Source: JACVRW01 sp034664125 (GTDB lineage Bacteria; Actinomycetota; Thermoleophilia; Solirubrobacterales; Thermoleophilaceae). From it: 64,000 nucleotides of DNA. Within the stretch, counting starts at the first letter, position 1; the number at the start of each line of letters is the position of its first letter. The notes beneath the pieces were generated by a model, which made no database searches, was not told the origin of the DNA, and saw only the letters and a program-made list of their open reading frames with translations. The DNA is taken from contig JAXDIG010000009.1 in assembly GCA_034664125.1 (NCBI GenBank), positions 62,001 to 126,000 of the forward strand, read 5' to 3'. The position numbers and the translations under genes were made by a program. This document shows, piece after piece, positions 25,866-34,560 of this stretch.

Positions 25866-26250
25866 CCAGAGCCAGCATTTAGGCGGCCAGTGCCTCAGCC
25901 TGGCGCAGAATTGGGCCACCACTGCAGTGACCTCCGTGTCCGGCGGCACACTGCGACCATGGAGTTGGCCGTCCGGCGTGCCATGCACTACCACCTTCGT
26001 CGGCAGAATGCGGAGTCACTGCTCCCTTCCATGCGGGGGAGCAGTCAGAGCACGAGTGCCGCTTTGCGCGACTTGCGGAAGTGGTGGCGGCTGCACGTGA
26101 GACGCTTGGTCGTCGTCCCGCAGCGATAGCGCCGCGGCCCAGGCCCGCGCGACCCCTTCTGCCTCGAATCGGCAGCGCGGCCTGCGGTGGCCCCGGCTGC
26201 TCGGGGCGATGCCTGCCGCGTCGTCCCAAGCGGAATGCGACACCCTTCGC
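25866..26250. other. No gene recognised (385 bp)
   Basis: This intergenic stretch lies between two convergent genes. The open frames across it lack family features and consistent upstream signals. No clear terminator hairpin with a U-run was seen. Confidence 0.5.
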
Positions 26251-27516
26251 TTAAAAGCTTTCGTGCTCGCCGCCGAGATCCGCTCGTGAGGGCAGATTCC
26301 ACGCGAGTTGGTAGCGCCGCCTAAGGGGTGGATCAGCCAAATCCAGTTCGAGCTCGTACCCCAATGTCCCACCCCTGCGCACCTGCCGCTCCGAGTATGC
26401 GCCGCTACGAACCAGCACGTTACTTAACTCCTTGTCTGGAGGTGAACCGCCGCGGCTGACAAGAGGCCCCTTAGGAGTCGCGAGCAAATTGACCGGTAGG
26501 AAGACCCTCATGACCAGGCGGCGCGTCGGGTATATGACGTTCCGCCACGCCCAATCGTACGCTCGGGGGCCGGCTTTGGACTCGAGCGTCACGTTAGCGA
26601 CCTCCTCGCGAAATCCATACTTGAACGACGGAATGAAGCCTTCAACGACATATTCAGCCGTTTCACCTATTCCGAGCGCCGGCGATAGCGCGACGTCTTG
26701 TGCGAAGTTGCTGCCGGTGCGTCTTCGTGGCTGCCGGAGGGTAACGTAGCCAGTGTCGGTACGGGTAGGCTCCTCTCCGAGGCGTAACTGCGGCATGCGC
26801 TCTGAGTCGAACGGGAGCTCTCGGTCGCTTTCCCGGGTGAAGTCGACTACGAGTAGCTCCAGACCTTCCCGTTGATTCGCGGTGACTCTACGACGACCGC
26901 GATAGTGGCAGTCCCACGTACCTGGATCGACTGCGTTGCGCTGGAACACCCACTCTGACTCCGCGTATTCGTATATACGGTCGAAGTCAGCCTCCTGAAG
27001 AACGACGGGGTTGCGCCCGGCCGGAACCCAGCCTTCGATCGCTTCCTCATCCCTGAGCGCACTGATCGAGGAACCCACCGCCTGCACGAGGTCCGTCTCG
27101 CTGCGGAAGTACCGGACCGTCGTTTGCCGTTCTACCTCCCGCCTGAACGCAGTGAGCTTCCCCCGTCCGTCGTCCGTTTGCTCGCTCTTCGACACTGGTA
27201 GCTCGTCGAGGTCGCTGCGGAGCAACCCGATGAGGGGTTTGCCTCGGCGGACGCACTCCCGGAATTCACGATGCGTCCACGAGATACCTGATTCCTCACT
27301 GATCGAGCCATAGCGCCCAGCCAACACGAAGACGCAGAAGTCAGCCGCATCTATCGATTCCTCGATTGTCGGCCACTGGCTACGTCCTGTTGATGGGAAG
27401 AACTCCATGCCGAGCGGCACGCACTGGTGGTCTAGAAGCACTTGCACCAGGCGCTGCCGTTCGTCCTGGAGATCGAGGAACGTTGACGAGACGAAAGCAG
27501 TGAACAGGCGTTTCAT
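26251..27516 (-). CDS. DUF4062 (TIR-like) domain protein
   Basis: A 421-residue protein. The N terminus FTAFVSSTFLDLQDERQRLVQVLLDHQCVPLGMEFFPS is a DUF4062 signature, and the domain continues to about residue 115 (FCVFVLAGRYGSISEESGISWTHREF, RRGKPLIGLL). DUF4062 has a TIR/SEFIR-like fold and is often coupled to sensing or effector domains in immune-type proteins. The remaining 260 residues are mostly beta-strand-like, with no recognised domain (EYAESEWVFQRNAVDPGTW, LGYELELDLADPPLRRRYQL). It stands alone with no apparent operon partner. An immune role is plausible but unproven. Confidence 0.75.
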   Translation of the reverse strand: MKRLFTAFVSSTFLDLQDERQRLVQVLLDHQCVPLGMEFFPSTGRSQWPTIEESIDAADFCVFVLAGRYGSISEESGISWTHREFRECVRRGKPLIGLLRSDLDELPVSKSEQTDDGRGKLTAFRREVERQTTVRYFRSETDLVQAVGSSISALRDEEAIEGWVPAGRNPVVLQEADFDRIYEYAESEWVFQRNAVDPGTWDCHYRGRRRVTANQREGLELLVVDFTRESDRELPFDSERMPQLRLGEEPTRTDTGYVTLRQPRRRTGSNFAQDVALSPALGIGETAEYVVEGFIPSFKYGFREEVANVTLESKAGPRAYDWAWRNVIYPTRRLVMRVFLPVNLLATPKGPLVSRGGSPPDKELSNVLVRSGAYSERQVRRGGTLGYELELDLADPPLRRRYQLAWNLPSRADLGGEHESF

Positions 27517-27960
27517 GATCAGTGGGAAACTTGGTGGCGGCTCGCAAGGTGAGATCTACCCGCCACGCTTGCGAAGCGTACGCGGCCGCCGCTCAGATCG
27601 ACCGACGATGCCGAGCGATCCGCTCCTGCTTCCATGAGACCCGGAATGGCGACCTCCGTCGCCCACGCGCTGATGCGCTGCTCTTTCGCCTGGATGCGGT
27701 GGCTCGTGTGAAGCCCACGACGCGCCCACTCGGGACGACAAGCGCGGTCCCTAGGGTCGGCTCACTGTCGCTTTCCGCGACAAGCGGTAGCCGCCGGTCG
27801 TTCCCAGACCGAGCATCTACTCAGCGTTTGCCGGCTCCGCGGTATCCCCGCCGCGACTACGAGCCTTGCGCTCCAGCCCGGCGCCTGGGGGGATGAGTCG
27901 ACTCGGCGTCGTCGAGCCCGGTGCGGGGCGATCACTCCGGCGATTGCCGAGTTCGAGCTT
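27517..27960. other. No gene recognised (444 bp)
   Basis: This stretch lies between the start of the DUF4062 gene and the 3' end of the serine recombinase. The short open frames are not supported. The region next to a large serine recombinase can hold an attachment site, but no repeated core was identified here. Confidence 0.45.
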
Positions 27961-30240
27961 TCACGTCTCGCCCATCGCCAGCTCGTCGCCTCCCCGGCTT
28001 CGCCGGTGCGACGCGAGGCCGGGCGGCCGCCTGGGAGGTTTCAGGTTGTATGCCGTTGCCCACGCCTCCCTCCGGCTTCGTGGCGTGCTGATCGCGTGAT
28101 GCAGCGCTGCGAGTCCGGCGGTTCTGAACTCGCGAACGGTCGGCCAGGTCTTTCGTCCTTGGAGGAAAGGATCGAGCGCCGATCTTATGGCGGGTTCGTT
28201 CCAGCGCTGGTTGTATCCGACGATGCCCGGCTGGAGATACAGGCCGAGTTGCTCGGCGAGGCGTTCGCGGGCTTGGTGGCTGGCGATCGCGGTGTATAGA
28301 CGGAGCAGCCCCGCGTTTTTGAACTCCCTTCGCGCTGGCCACTCGACGCGGCTCTCCGTGAACTCGGCTAGCTCGGCCTTGATGCGCTGGTAGGACCACC
28401 GTTCCTTGATGCGCTGGTCATGGCCGAGCGTGACGCCCATTTCTCGCGCCCAATGCTCCGGACCGCCGAACGCGTTGACGGCGACACGAAGGTTGTTGCG
28501 CCCGTCAGCCCGGAACTGTCGGACGGTCGGCCAGTCGGTGCGACCCGCGACGTAGTGCGTCAACTCGTCCCGGACGCGCGGTTCGGTGTAGCCGCGCACT
28601 TTTTCACCGGCGGCGATGGGAAGACCGGCCATGCGGGCGACGTGGCGGGGCCCCCCGTGGAGCTGCACCTGTCGATAGAGCAGCCCCAGCCCGGCCCCCT
28701 GGAACTCACGGAACGAAGGCCACCGCTCCAGTCCCTCCAGCAACGGAGCGAGCGCTATGCAGAGCTCTGTGCTGCTCCACTCGTGGTCGGCGTCGCGCAG
28801 GACGAGTGGTCGCAGACGGGCAGGGGGATCGAACGGCTTGGTTGCGATCGGGTGACGCGGATTGGGTGGAGGAAGGTCGGCTGGCGCCATGCCGCGCCGA
28901 CACACGAAGACACGGTCCCCGACCTTGCCTGCCCCACGACGCAGAAAGGCGGCGTCGATGACCTCCCAGATCGCGCTGCGCCTGTCGGAGATAGTCATCG
29001 ACCACCATTCGTCCCGCAGAGCTGCGGGGGCGGGCAGCGCGGGGCGCTTCGCTTGCGCCCGAGCTAGCTGGACTTGTGCTCGCTCGAGGTGCCCAATCCT
29101 GGTCGCCAATCCCTCGGCGAAGCGATTCCCGCCGAGTGTCGCGAGGATGCGAGGGTTGTCTCGGTAGGTGGCGAGCTCGCGTTCTCGACGCTCGACCTCG
29201 ACTTCGAGGCGCTTCGACTCGCGTGCAAGTCGAGTTCGCGCGATGCCGGGCAGCTCTTGCCAGAACAGGGCTTCGAGATAGGGCTCAACGATCGCGTCTG
29301 TGATCTGTGCTCGGGCAGGGCATGGCCCGCGGCTGTTGCAGAGATACATCCGCGTTTCGAGGCTGGTCTGGGAGTGCCGGACGTTCGACTGCAGGGCGCG
29401 CCTGCACCCGGCACACCGCAAGATTCCGCCGAGCAGCGACGGGTCGCTTCTCCTCGACGGAATCCGAACTTGGCTGGGCTGGGCGAGCTGCCACGTCGCT
29501 TCGTCAATCAGCGCCTCGTGGGCCTCGGGATTCACGAACTCGCCGTGCTGCAGCTCGCCTAGATAACGCCGTGAGCGCAGCAGCCCCCGAACCGAATGGA
29601 TCCCCCACTCTCGGCCGGCGGCGGTCCTGACATCTGTGGTCGCGAGGTAGTCACGCAACTCGACGACCGATGCACCGCCCGCCCGGCGGCGGAAGACCTG
29701 GCTGACTAACGGCGCCTCGGTTGGGTCCGGCACCAAACGCCCATCCGGTCCGCGCTGATAGCCGAACGAGCGACTGGGGATACATACGCCACGCGCGACG
29801 GCCCGCTCCCTGGCAGCCCTCCAGTAGGAACGGGTGCGATCTCGCTCCCACTCGGCAACTGAGAACAGCACGCGTAGTACAAGCCGGCCAGCGTCCGTCG
29901 AGAAATCAAGCCCTTCTTGCACCGAAACGAACGTTCCGCCCGCCTTCGTAATCCGCTCGATGTGGCTTAGCGCATCGACCAGGGAGCGCCCAAACCGACT
30001 GAGATACGCCACGATGACGCCATCGGATTCACCCCCCTCGACGCGACTAATTGCCTGTTGCAATAGCGGTCGATCCGGACGGCCGCCCGATTCGTCTAGC
30101 TCTTCAAACACGTGGCCTAGCAGCACACCTCTGTGGCGGGCCCACAACTCAATTTCCTCGCGCTGCACCGTCGGAGAAATGAAACTCTCACCCGACCGCC
30201 CCGCCACCACGGAAACTCGGATGTACCCGTCAAGCACCAC
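27961..30240 (-). CDS. Large serine recombinase with four C-terminal repeats
   Basis: A 759-residue site-specific recombinase. The resolvase domain starts LDGYIRVSVVAGRSGES (catalytic serine in YIRVS), with VAYLSRFGRSLVDALSHIE further on. The recombinase domain (PSRSFGYQRGPDGRLVPDPTEA) and a zinc ribbon (ILRCAGCRRALQ to YLCNSRGPCPARAQI) are present, followed by a coiled-coil-like stretch (RLEVEVERRERELATYRDN). From residue 488 to about 733 there are four tandem units of 63-65 residues, an unusual addition. The GTG start at 30240 follows a GGGGGG stretch. The 98 upstream codons show no family similarity. Confidence 0.88.
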   Translation of the reverse strand: MVLDGYIRVSVVAGRSGESFISPTVQREEIELWARHRGVLLGHVFEELDESGGRPDRPLLQQAISRVEGGESDGVIVAYLSRFGRSLVDALSHIERITKAGGTFVSVQEGLDFSTDAGRLVLRVLFSVAEWERDRTRSYWRAARERAVARGVCIPSRSFGYQRGPDGRLVPDPTEAPLVSQVFRRRAGGASVVELRDYLATTDVRTAAGREWGIHSVRGLLRSRRYLGELQHGEFVNPEAHEALIDEATWQLAQPSQVRIPSRRSDPSLLGGILRCAGCRRALQSNVRHSQTSLETRMYLCNSRGPCPARAQITDAIVEPYLEALFWQELPGIARTRLARESKRLEVEVERRERELATYRDNPRILATLGGNRFAEGLATRIGHLERAQVQLARAQAKRPALPAPAALRDEWWSMTISDRRSAIWEVIDAAFLRRGAGKVGDRVFVCRRGMAPADLPPPNPRHPIATKPFDPPARLRPLVLRDADHEWSSTELCIALAPLLEGLERWPSFREFQGAGLGLLYRQVQLHGGPRHVARMAGLPIAAGEKVRGYTEPRVRDELTHYVAGRTDWPTVRQFRADGRNNLRVAVNAFGGPEHWAREMGVTLGHDQRIKERWSYQRIKAELAEFTESRVEWPARREFKNAGLLRLYTAIASHQARERLAEQLGLYLQPGIVGYNQRWNEPAIRSALDPFLQGRKTWPTVREFRTAGLAALHHAISTPRSRREAWATAYNLKPPRRPPGLASHRRSRGGDELAMGET
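28042..28779 (-). repeat. Four tandem protein repeats at the recombinase C terminus
   Basis: The units start at residues 488, 551, 615 and 680. Each begins with W or Y, has W-P at positions 20-21, F at 26 and G or near-G at 30 (ERWPSFREFQGAG, TDWPTVRQFRADG, VEWPARREFKNAG, KTWPTVREFRTAG). The spacing resembles homing-endonuclease-associated DNA-binding repeats. They probably add sequence-specific DNA contacts. Confidence 0.7.
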
Positions 30241-30845
30241 CCCCCGGCATTCGACATCCAGCCCGGTCCTCCCCTTGAGGCTTTGGCCTACGCCCGGAGA
30301 CGGGCGTTCCGGGCCGTGCGGTGCATTGGCACAGCCCAAATCTCGCTGCACGGCTCCGAACCGTCTGCCTCGGCTCCGAACCGGCTGCCTCGGCCTTGAC
30401 CGGTGCCTTAGCGGCAGGCGAAGCGGCCGCCTGGCACCCGCGTCGAGAGCAATTCCGCGCGCGTGTGGCGTGGCGTGAGGTTGACCGCGGCCGCCCACAT
30501 TCTCCCCGCTGTCCTGGTGCGGCGGTCGGCGCATTGGTGACGGCGCTCGCCACTTGGTGGGTCTCGCCTGCCTGATGTCGCGAGGGAACGCCGCCGGCTC
30601 CGTGGTGCTCTTCAGGTTGTGATCGCCGAACTCGCCGACAAGCGGTGCAAGGGGTCTTCGACGTCCGCGACGTCCTTCGCCAGGGCGGTCGACGCGCTCA
30701 GAGTCCGCAGCCTGCAGCCCCTCATCTGGCGGCTGCGCCGCTGGTGGCAGGAACGTCGCGGCCCGCCTCAGATCCGACTCAGGCCGGGGCTCCGTGAGCG
30801 GAGACGCTTGCGATTTGGGTGCTGGCGGTCAAACCCAGATCTCAA
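30241..30845. other. No gene recognised (605 bp)
   Basis: This region lies upstream of the serine recombinase and downstream of the RelA/SpoT-like gene. An open frame continuous with the recombinase covers part of it but lacks recognisable protein features. Around 30357-30389 a short GC-rich segment (CGGCTCCGAACCG) recurs in tandem. The attachment site of the recombinase could lie here. Confidence 0.45.
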
Positions 30846-31913
30846 CTACGACTCCGTCGAGCGGCTGGATTGCGCCCCTGGCGGGGGAGAACTGGGAGGC
30901 TGCGTGAGGTCATCAGATTCCGCCGCCGCCTCCGTCTCCGCATGAGGCGCCCCACTGCCTGCTGCAAGGTTCACACGGTCTGCCAGTGGCAAGGCCTCGA
31001 GCAGTGGCGACCGGCCGCCCATCTCCTCGGTCACGAAAAGTCGTCGGCCGGCGGCTCGGATAGCGCCAAGCATGGCAACTCCCTGCGTGGCAACGAGCGT
31101 GACCAGGACCGCTTGCGCGGGGGTCAGGTCGATGTCGTCGACCGCGGCTTGGCCTGTCGGCGCGTCCAGCAGCGCCTCGGCGTCAGCGACGCTGAGTTCC
31201 GCCCCGTCGAGATAAGTCTTGACGGTTTCGACGAACTTGTTCGGGTCGGCCGCGCGGCGCTCGCTTGGCCAGCGTTCCTGCCAGGCCGCTATCGCTTCAG
31301 TATCGGCCGCGTCAGCATCGGGCGGCGCCTCGGGTAGCGCTGCAGCCGCCGCATCGAGGTCTCCCAGTGCACGGTCGGCTCCCGAGAGGGCTGCGCGCAA
31401 CTCTGCGGCGACGCGCCGTACGTTGTAGGAGGCGTCGCTCTTATAGATCCGGTCGTGCGTCGCGCGCCACCACGCGTACTGAAGCCCGGTACGGATTTGG
31501 ACCTCGATGGGCCGGGCACCGATGAGGCCGGTCGGGTCCAGCGGGCCAAGCGGACCTAGGGTGACTATGACGTGCACGTCGTCGTAGATGAACGCCTCAG
31601 CGTCCGCTGCCGATCGTTGGCGACGATCCGCCGTATGGAAGGCGTCGGCGACCTGTTCAACCGCCTCTTCCACGTCGGCCAGAGTGGGTACGAGCACCAT
31701 CGCCGCATAGAAGTCATGCATATCCTCGATCGACGCGAGCGCGCCAGTTTGAAGCTTGGCGAGGACGCTCTCCGGGCCCTTGGTTCGGTGGTCGAAGAGC
31801 CAGGTGTTGTTCTCGCAGAGCACGCGTAGCCGTCTCTCGGCGCGATTCCGGACTTCCTCTACGATTGCGAACTGCTCGTCGTAGGCGACTTGGAAGCTCA
31901 CCGGAATACGCAT
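30846..31913 (-). CDS. RelA/SpoT-domain nucleotidyltransferase (small alarmone synthetase/toxSAS-like)
   Basis: A 355-residue protein. Residues 25-160 carry the RelA/SpoT synthetase pattern: a basic ATP-loop segment (R43-T-K45-G46-P47-ES), SIEDMHDFYAAMVLV with the metal-site aspartate near 64, FIYDDVHVIV, and RPIEVQIRTGLQYAWWRATHDRIYKSD (E137, Q139). There is no hydrolase domain, so it would be unopposed, as in small alarmone synthetases and toxSAS toxins. The remaining 195 residues are Ala-rich helices with a disordered tail (SDDLTQPPSSPPPGAQSS). It lies 59 nt downstream of a DUF262 gene on the same strand and is probably co-transcribed. Confidence 0.8.
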   Translation of the reverse strand: MRIPVSFQVAYDEQFAIVEEVRNRAERRLRVLCENNTWLFDHRTKGPESVLAKLQTGALASIEDMHDFYAAMVLVPTLADVEEAVEQVADAFHTADRRQRSAADAEAFIYDDVHVIVTLGPLGPLDPTGLIGARPIEVQIRTGLQYAWWRATHDRIYKSDASYNVRRVAAELRAALSGADRALGDLDAAAAALPEAPPDADAADTEAIAAWQERWPSERRAADPNKFVETVKTYLDGAELSVADAEALLDAPTGQAAVDDIDLTPAQAVLVTLVATQGVAMLGAIRAAGRRLFVTEEMGGRSPLLEALPLADRVNLAAGSGAPHAETEAAAESDDLTQPPSSPPPGAQSSRSTES

Positions 31914-31972
31914 GGCGCGTAGCTATTCCCGCGGCCTTAGCGTTCGTCCTGGCATACCGACTCAGGCGCGAG

Positions 31973-32968
31973 CTATTCGCGCAGGAGGTCGACCAAGATG
32001 TCCGCCCGGGTTTGCCGATTTTCTCTCTTGCCCTGGCCCTGACGCACTGCATCGGAGTAATCGCGTTCCGGACCTTCGCTCGGATCCTCCAAAGCCTGAC
32101 TGAAAGACGTCAGCCTGTCCCCGGCCTCACCCGGATCAGGGAGCTCGCTCTCGGCGCCAAGAATGAGGAGCGCCGCCCAGAGGCTGTAGAGATCTGCAAG
32201 GTTGCGCCACCGAGTCTTCTTCCACTCAAGCTCCATGTCGTCGAGGTAATCAAGGACCTCGTCATACGCTTCGCGATGGTCGTCCTCGTCCGGGATCACC
32301 TCGTCGTACTCAGCGAAGTAGTCGTCCAACAAGTCGGCGCTGCCTTCGAGGACGCCATGCATGGTGAGCAGAAAGAGCTCCGCCACGAACTCCACATCCC
32401 GCATGCGGCGCACATTCGTGCGACTGGCGACGCCAGTCTTCAGCCAGAAGCTGTGCTGCGAGAGGTCCTCCATCCGCGTAATGAACTCGCCATCCAGGGC
32501 AGCGTTCCGTAGCTCCATCCGGTTAAGCCGAGCGACGTTGCGGTTGAGACGATCGAACGCTTGCTGAAGCTCGACCTCGCTTGTGGCGCTGAGGTTCTCG
32601 ACCGACAGCTCATAGTCGATGAACGCCTGCTTTAGGTCGTCTGGCAGCTGGGAGAAGTAGACCTTCGAGAGTCCCCGTTCAGCCATGTAATCGCCGAGGT
32701 GGAAACCGTCACGCGCAAACTCAATGAGAGCCAACAGACGCTGCTTGCCATCGAGCACGTGATAGATCGTCGGAGAGCCCACTTGAGTCTCGACGTCAAG
32801 GTAAATTGCGGGGCACGGATACCCTCGCAGCACCGAATCGACGAAGAACCGGCGCCAATCATCGGACCATGCCGACCGCCGCTGGTACGGCGGGTCGAGG
32901 TCCAGCTGCCCGTTCGCATCGGCCTCGAGGAAAAACTTGACGGTCTGTGCGTTCGGTCGCCGGCGCAT
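31973..32968 (-). CDS. DUF262 domain protein (GmrS/ParB-like nucleotide-binding)
   Basis: A 331-residue protein. Residues 10-110 form a DUF262 core: LDPPYQRRSAWSDDWRRFFVDSVLRGYPCPAIYL and the catalytic DGKQR at 73-77 (usually DGQQR). DUF262 is the NTP-dependent ParB-like domain found in GmrSD, BrxU and SspE. The DUF1524 HNH nuclease that normally accompanies it is absent. The C-terminal half is helical and acidic. The start has TACGCT 10 nt upstream. With the RelA/SpoT gene directly behind it, it may act as the sensor or control part of a two-component defence system. Confidence 0.85.
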   Translation of the reverse strand: MRRRPNAQTVKFFLEADANGQLDLDPPYQRRSAWSDDWRRFFVDSVLRGYPCPAIYLDVETQVGSPTIYHVLDGKQRLLALIEFARDGFHLGDYMAERGLSKVYFSQLPDDLKQAFIDYELSVENLSATSEVELQQAFDRLNRNVARLNRMELRNAALDGEFITRMEDLSQHSFWLKTGVASRTNVRRMRDVEFVAELFLLTMHGVLEGSADLLDDYFAEYDEVIPDEDDHREAYDEVLDYLDDMELEWKKTRWRNLADLYSLWAALLILGAESELPDPGEAGDRLTSFSQALEDPSEGPERDYSDAVRQGQGKRENRQTRADILVDLLRE

Positions 32969-33246
32969 TGACGTCGTGAGCGTAACGCGGGCCTACGACA
33001 GCGCTTCGCTGGGGACGGGCGATTGTCGCGTTCGGCACCGCCGCGCGAGACTTCACAAGGGGGAGGCGCGCCTGCTACATCTGTCCTGGCTCAGATGACG
33101 ACGGATGTTGGGGAGGCCGGCGCCAAGCAGGTAGGACGCTGAGGGGCGGTACCGGGCCAGGACCGGGGACACGCGCAAACTCAGGCGGGCGGCGCCGAAT
33201 ATCGGGACGCTGGCTTCCTTCCGGCGCCGTCCGTATCGTCGCCAGG

Positions 33247-34512
33247 GTGTCCAGTTCGCGGCCCCACCTCACCGCAGTCGACCTCTTCTGCGGCGCTGGG
33301 GGCCTCAGCCAGGGCCTGGACGACGCCGGGTTCGACATCGTCGCCGCTGCCGACCACGACCCTGACAGCTGCGCGACGCATCGCTTGAATTTCGCCGACA
33401 CGGTCATGGTCGAGGGGGACTTGACTGCTCGCGAGAACCACGCGTCGGTAATCGAGGCGGTGGGCGGTAGAGACCTCGACTTGCTCGCGGGTGGCCCGCC
33501 CTGCCAGGCGTTCAGCCAGATGCGCAACCATGACCGGCTGATCGACGATCCTCGCAACCGGCTGTATCGCGAGTTTGTGCAGCTCCTCGACGAGTTGCGC
33601 CCCCGCGCTCTGTTGCTCGAGAACGTGCCTGGGATGGACCAGCTCCAAGGTGGAGCCGTCCGTCGCCGGATCGAGGAGGACCTGTCGCTCGGTGGCGACT
33701 ACACGATCGTCTCCGGTGTGCTCGACGCAGCGGATTTCGGCGTCCCGCAGCGCCGCCCGCGGCTGGTCTTCATCGGCGCCGAGAACGGCGGCGAGCCCGA
33801 GCTGCCCGGGGGCACCGGGGTCAGCCGCTACCTGCGCAGCCAGCCGTCCGGCGAGCCCGCGAGGACGCTGTTCGACGAGCGCCGGTACTGGCTGAGCGTT
33901 CTAGCCGACTCGAAGGACGCCCGCGCCGTCACTGCCCAGCAGGCCATCGGCGATCTGGTCGACCCCGGGGACGCCTACACCGGCCGGGCTGAGTCTGCTT
34001 ATCAGCGCAATATGCGCCGGGGCTCCCGCCGGCCGCAGGACCACGAGCCCTCGAGAATCCGCGCTGACACCATCGAGCGCCTGAGGGCGATCCCGCCGGG
34101 CGGCAATATCTATGACCTGCCGGACCATCTGCTGCGCCGTTACCTGGGTGCGTCGAAGTGGGGGCCTGCCGGAGATGGGGAGCGGCTCGCCCGCCGTCAC
34201 TTCTACGCCTACCGCCGCCTGCACCCCGACTGGGTCGCCTGGACGGTCAACACGAAGGCGGACTTCGCCTACCACTACGGGCCGGCCCGCGGCCTATCGG
34301 TCCGTGAGGCCGCGCGCATCCAGGGTTTTTCTGACCGCTTCCACTTCACTACGGCGCCGCCCGGAACCCCCGGCCAGCTGAAGAACGGTGCGCGTCACTC
34401 CCGCTACCGGCAGGTCGGCAACGCCGTTCCGCCGCTGCTCGCGCAGGCGATCGGCTTGAAGATCGCCGAGCTACTTGGCGTGCAGCGCCCCGTGCTGCGC
34501 GCCGTCGCCTGA
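33247..34512 (+). CDS. DNA (cytosine-5-)-methyltransferase
   Basis: A 421-residue C5-cytosine methyltransferase. The motifs are in order: I (VDLFCGAGGLSQGLDDAGF), IV with the catalytic cysteine (GGPPCQAFSQ), VI (LLENVPGM), VIII (FGVPQRRPRLVFIGA), and X (HSRYRQVGNAVPPLLAQAI). The region between VIII and X (about 190-360) is the target-recognition domain; its specificity is not predictable. The GTG start has TATCGT ending 7 nt before it, a leaderless-type promoter. It is followed 48 nt downstream by a putative endonuclease, the normal arrangement for a type II restriction-modification pair. Confidence 0.95.
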   Translation: MSSSRPHLTAVDLFCGAGGLSQGLDDAGFDIVAAADHDPDSCATHRLNFADTVMVEGDLTARENHASVIEAVGGRDLDLLAGGPPCQAFSQMRNHDRLIDDPRNRLYREFVQLLDELRPRALLLENVPGMDQLQGGAVRRRIEEDLSLGGDYTIVSGVLDAADFGVPQRRPRLVFIGAENGGEPELPGGTGVSRYLRSQPSGEPARTLFDERRYWLSVLADSKDARAVTAQQAIGDLVDPGDAYTGRAESAYQRNMRRGSRRPQDHEPSRIRADTIERLRAIPPGGNIYDLPDHLLRRYLGASKWGPAGDGERLARRHFYAYRRLHPDWVAWTVNTKADFAYHYGPARGLSVREAARIQGFSDRFHFTTAPPGTPGQLKNGARHSRYRQVGNAVPPLLAQAIGLKIAELLGVQRPVLRAVA

Positions 34513-34537
34513 GGCGCCGCCCCTACATCCGGCGGCT

Positions 34538-34557
34538 GCGCCGGCGATACTCGCCGG
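34538..34557. promoter_or_regulatory. Palindromic element at the endonuclease start (copy 1)
   Basis: CCGGCGATACTCGCCGG (arms CCGGCGA/TCGCCGG, 3-nt centre) sits just before the GTG at 34561. The same 20-bp block GCGCCGGCGATACTCGCCGG recurs at 36485-36504 before the AspBHI-like gene. The GATACT inside it can serve as a -10 box 9 nt from the start, so a protein bound here would block transcription. Confidence 0.6.
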
Positions 34558-34560
34558 CTC

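Noticed and set aside
30321..30575. Small plus-strand frame upstream of the serine recombinase
   Set aside because: No ribosome binding site, no -10 box at the start, and a composition like the surrounding non-coding DNA.
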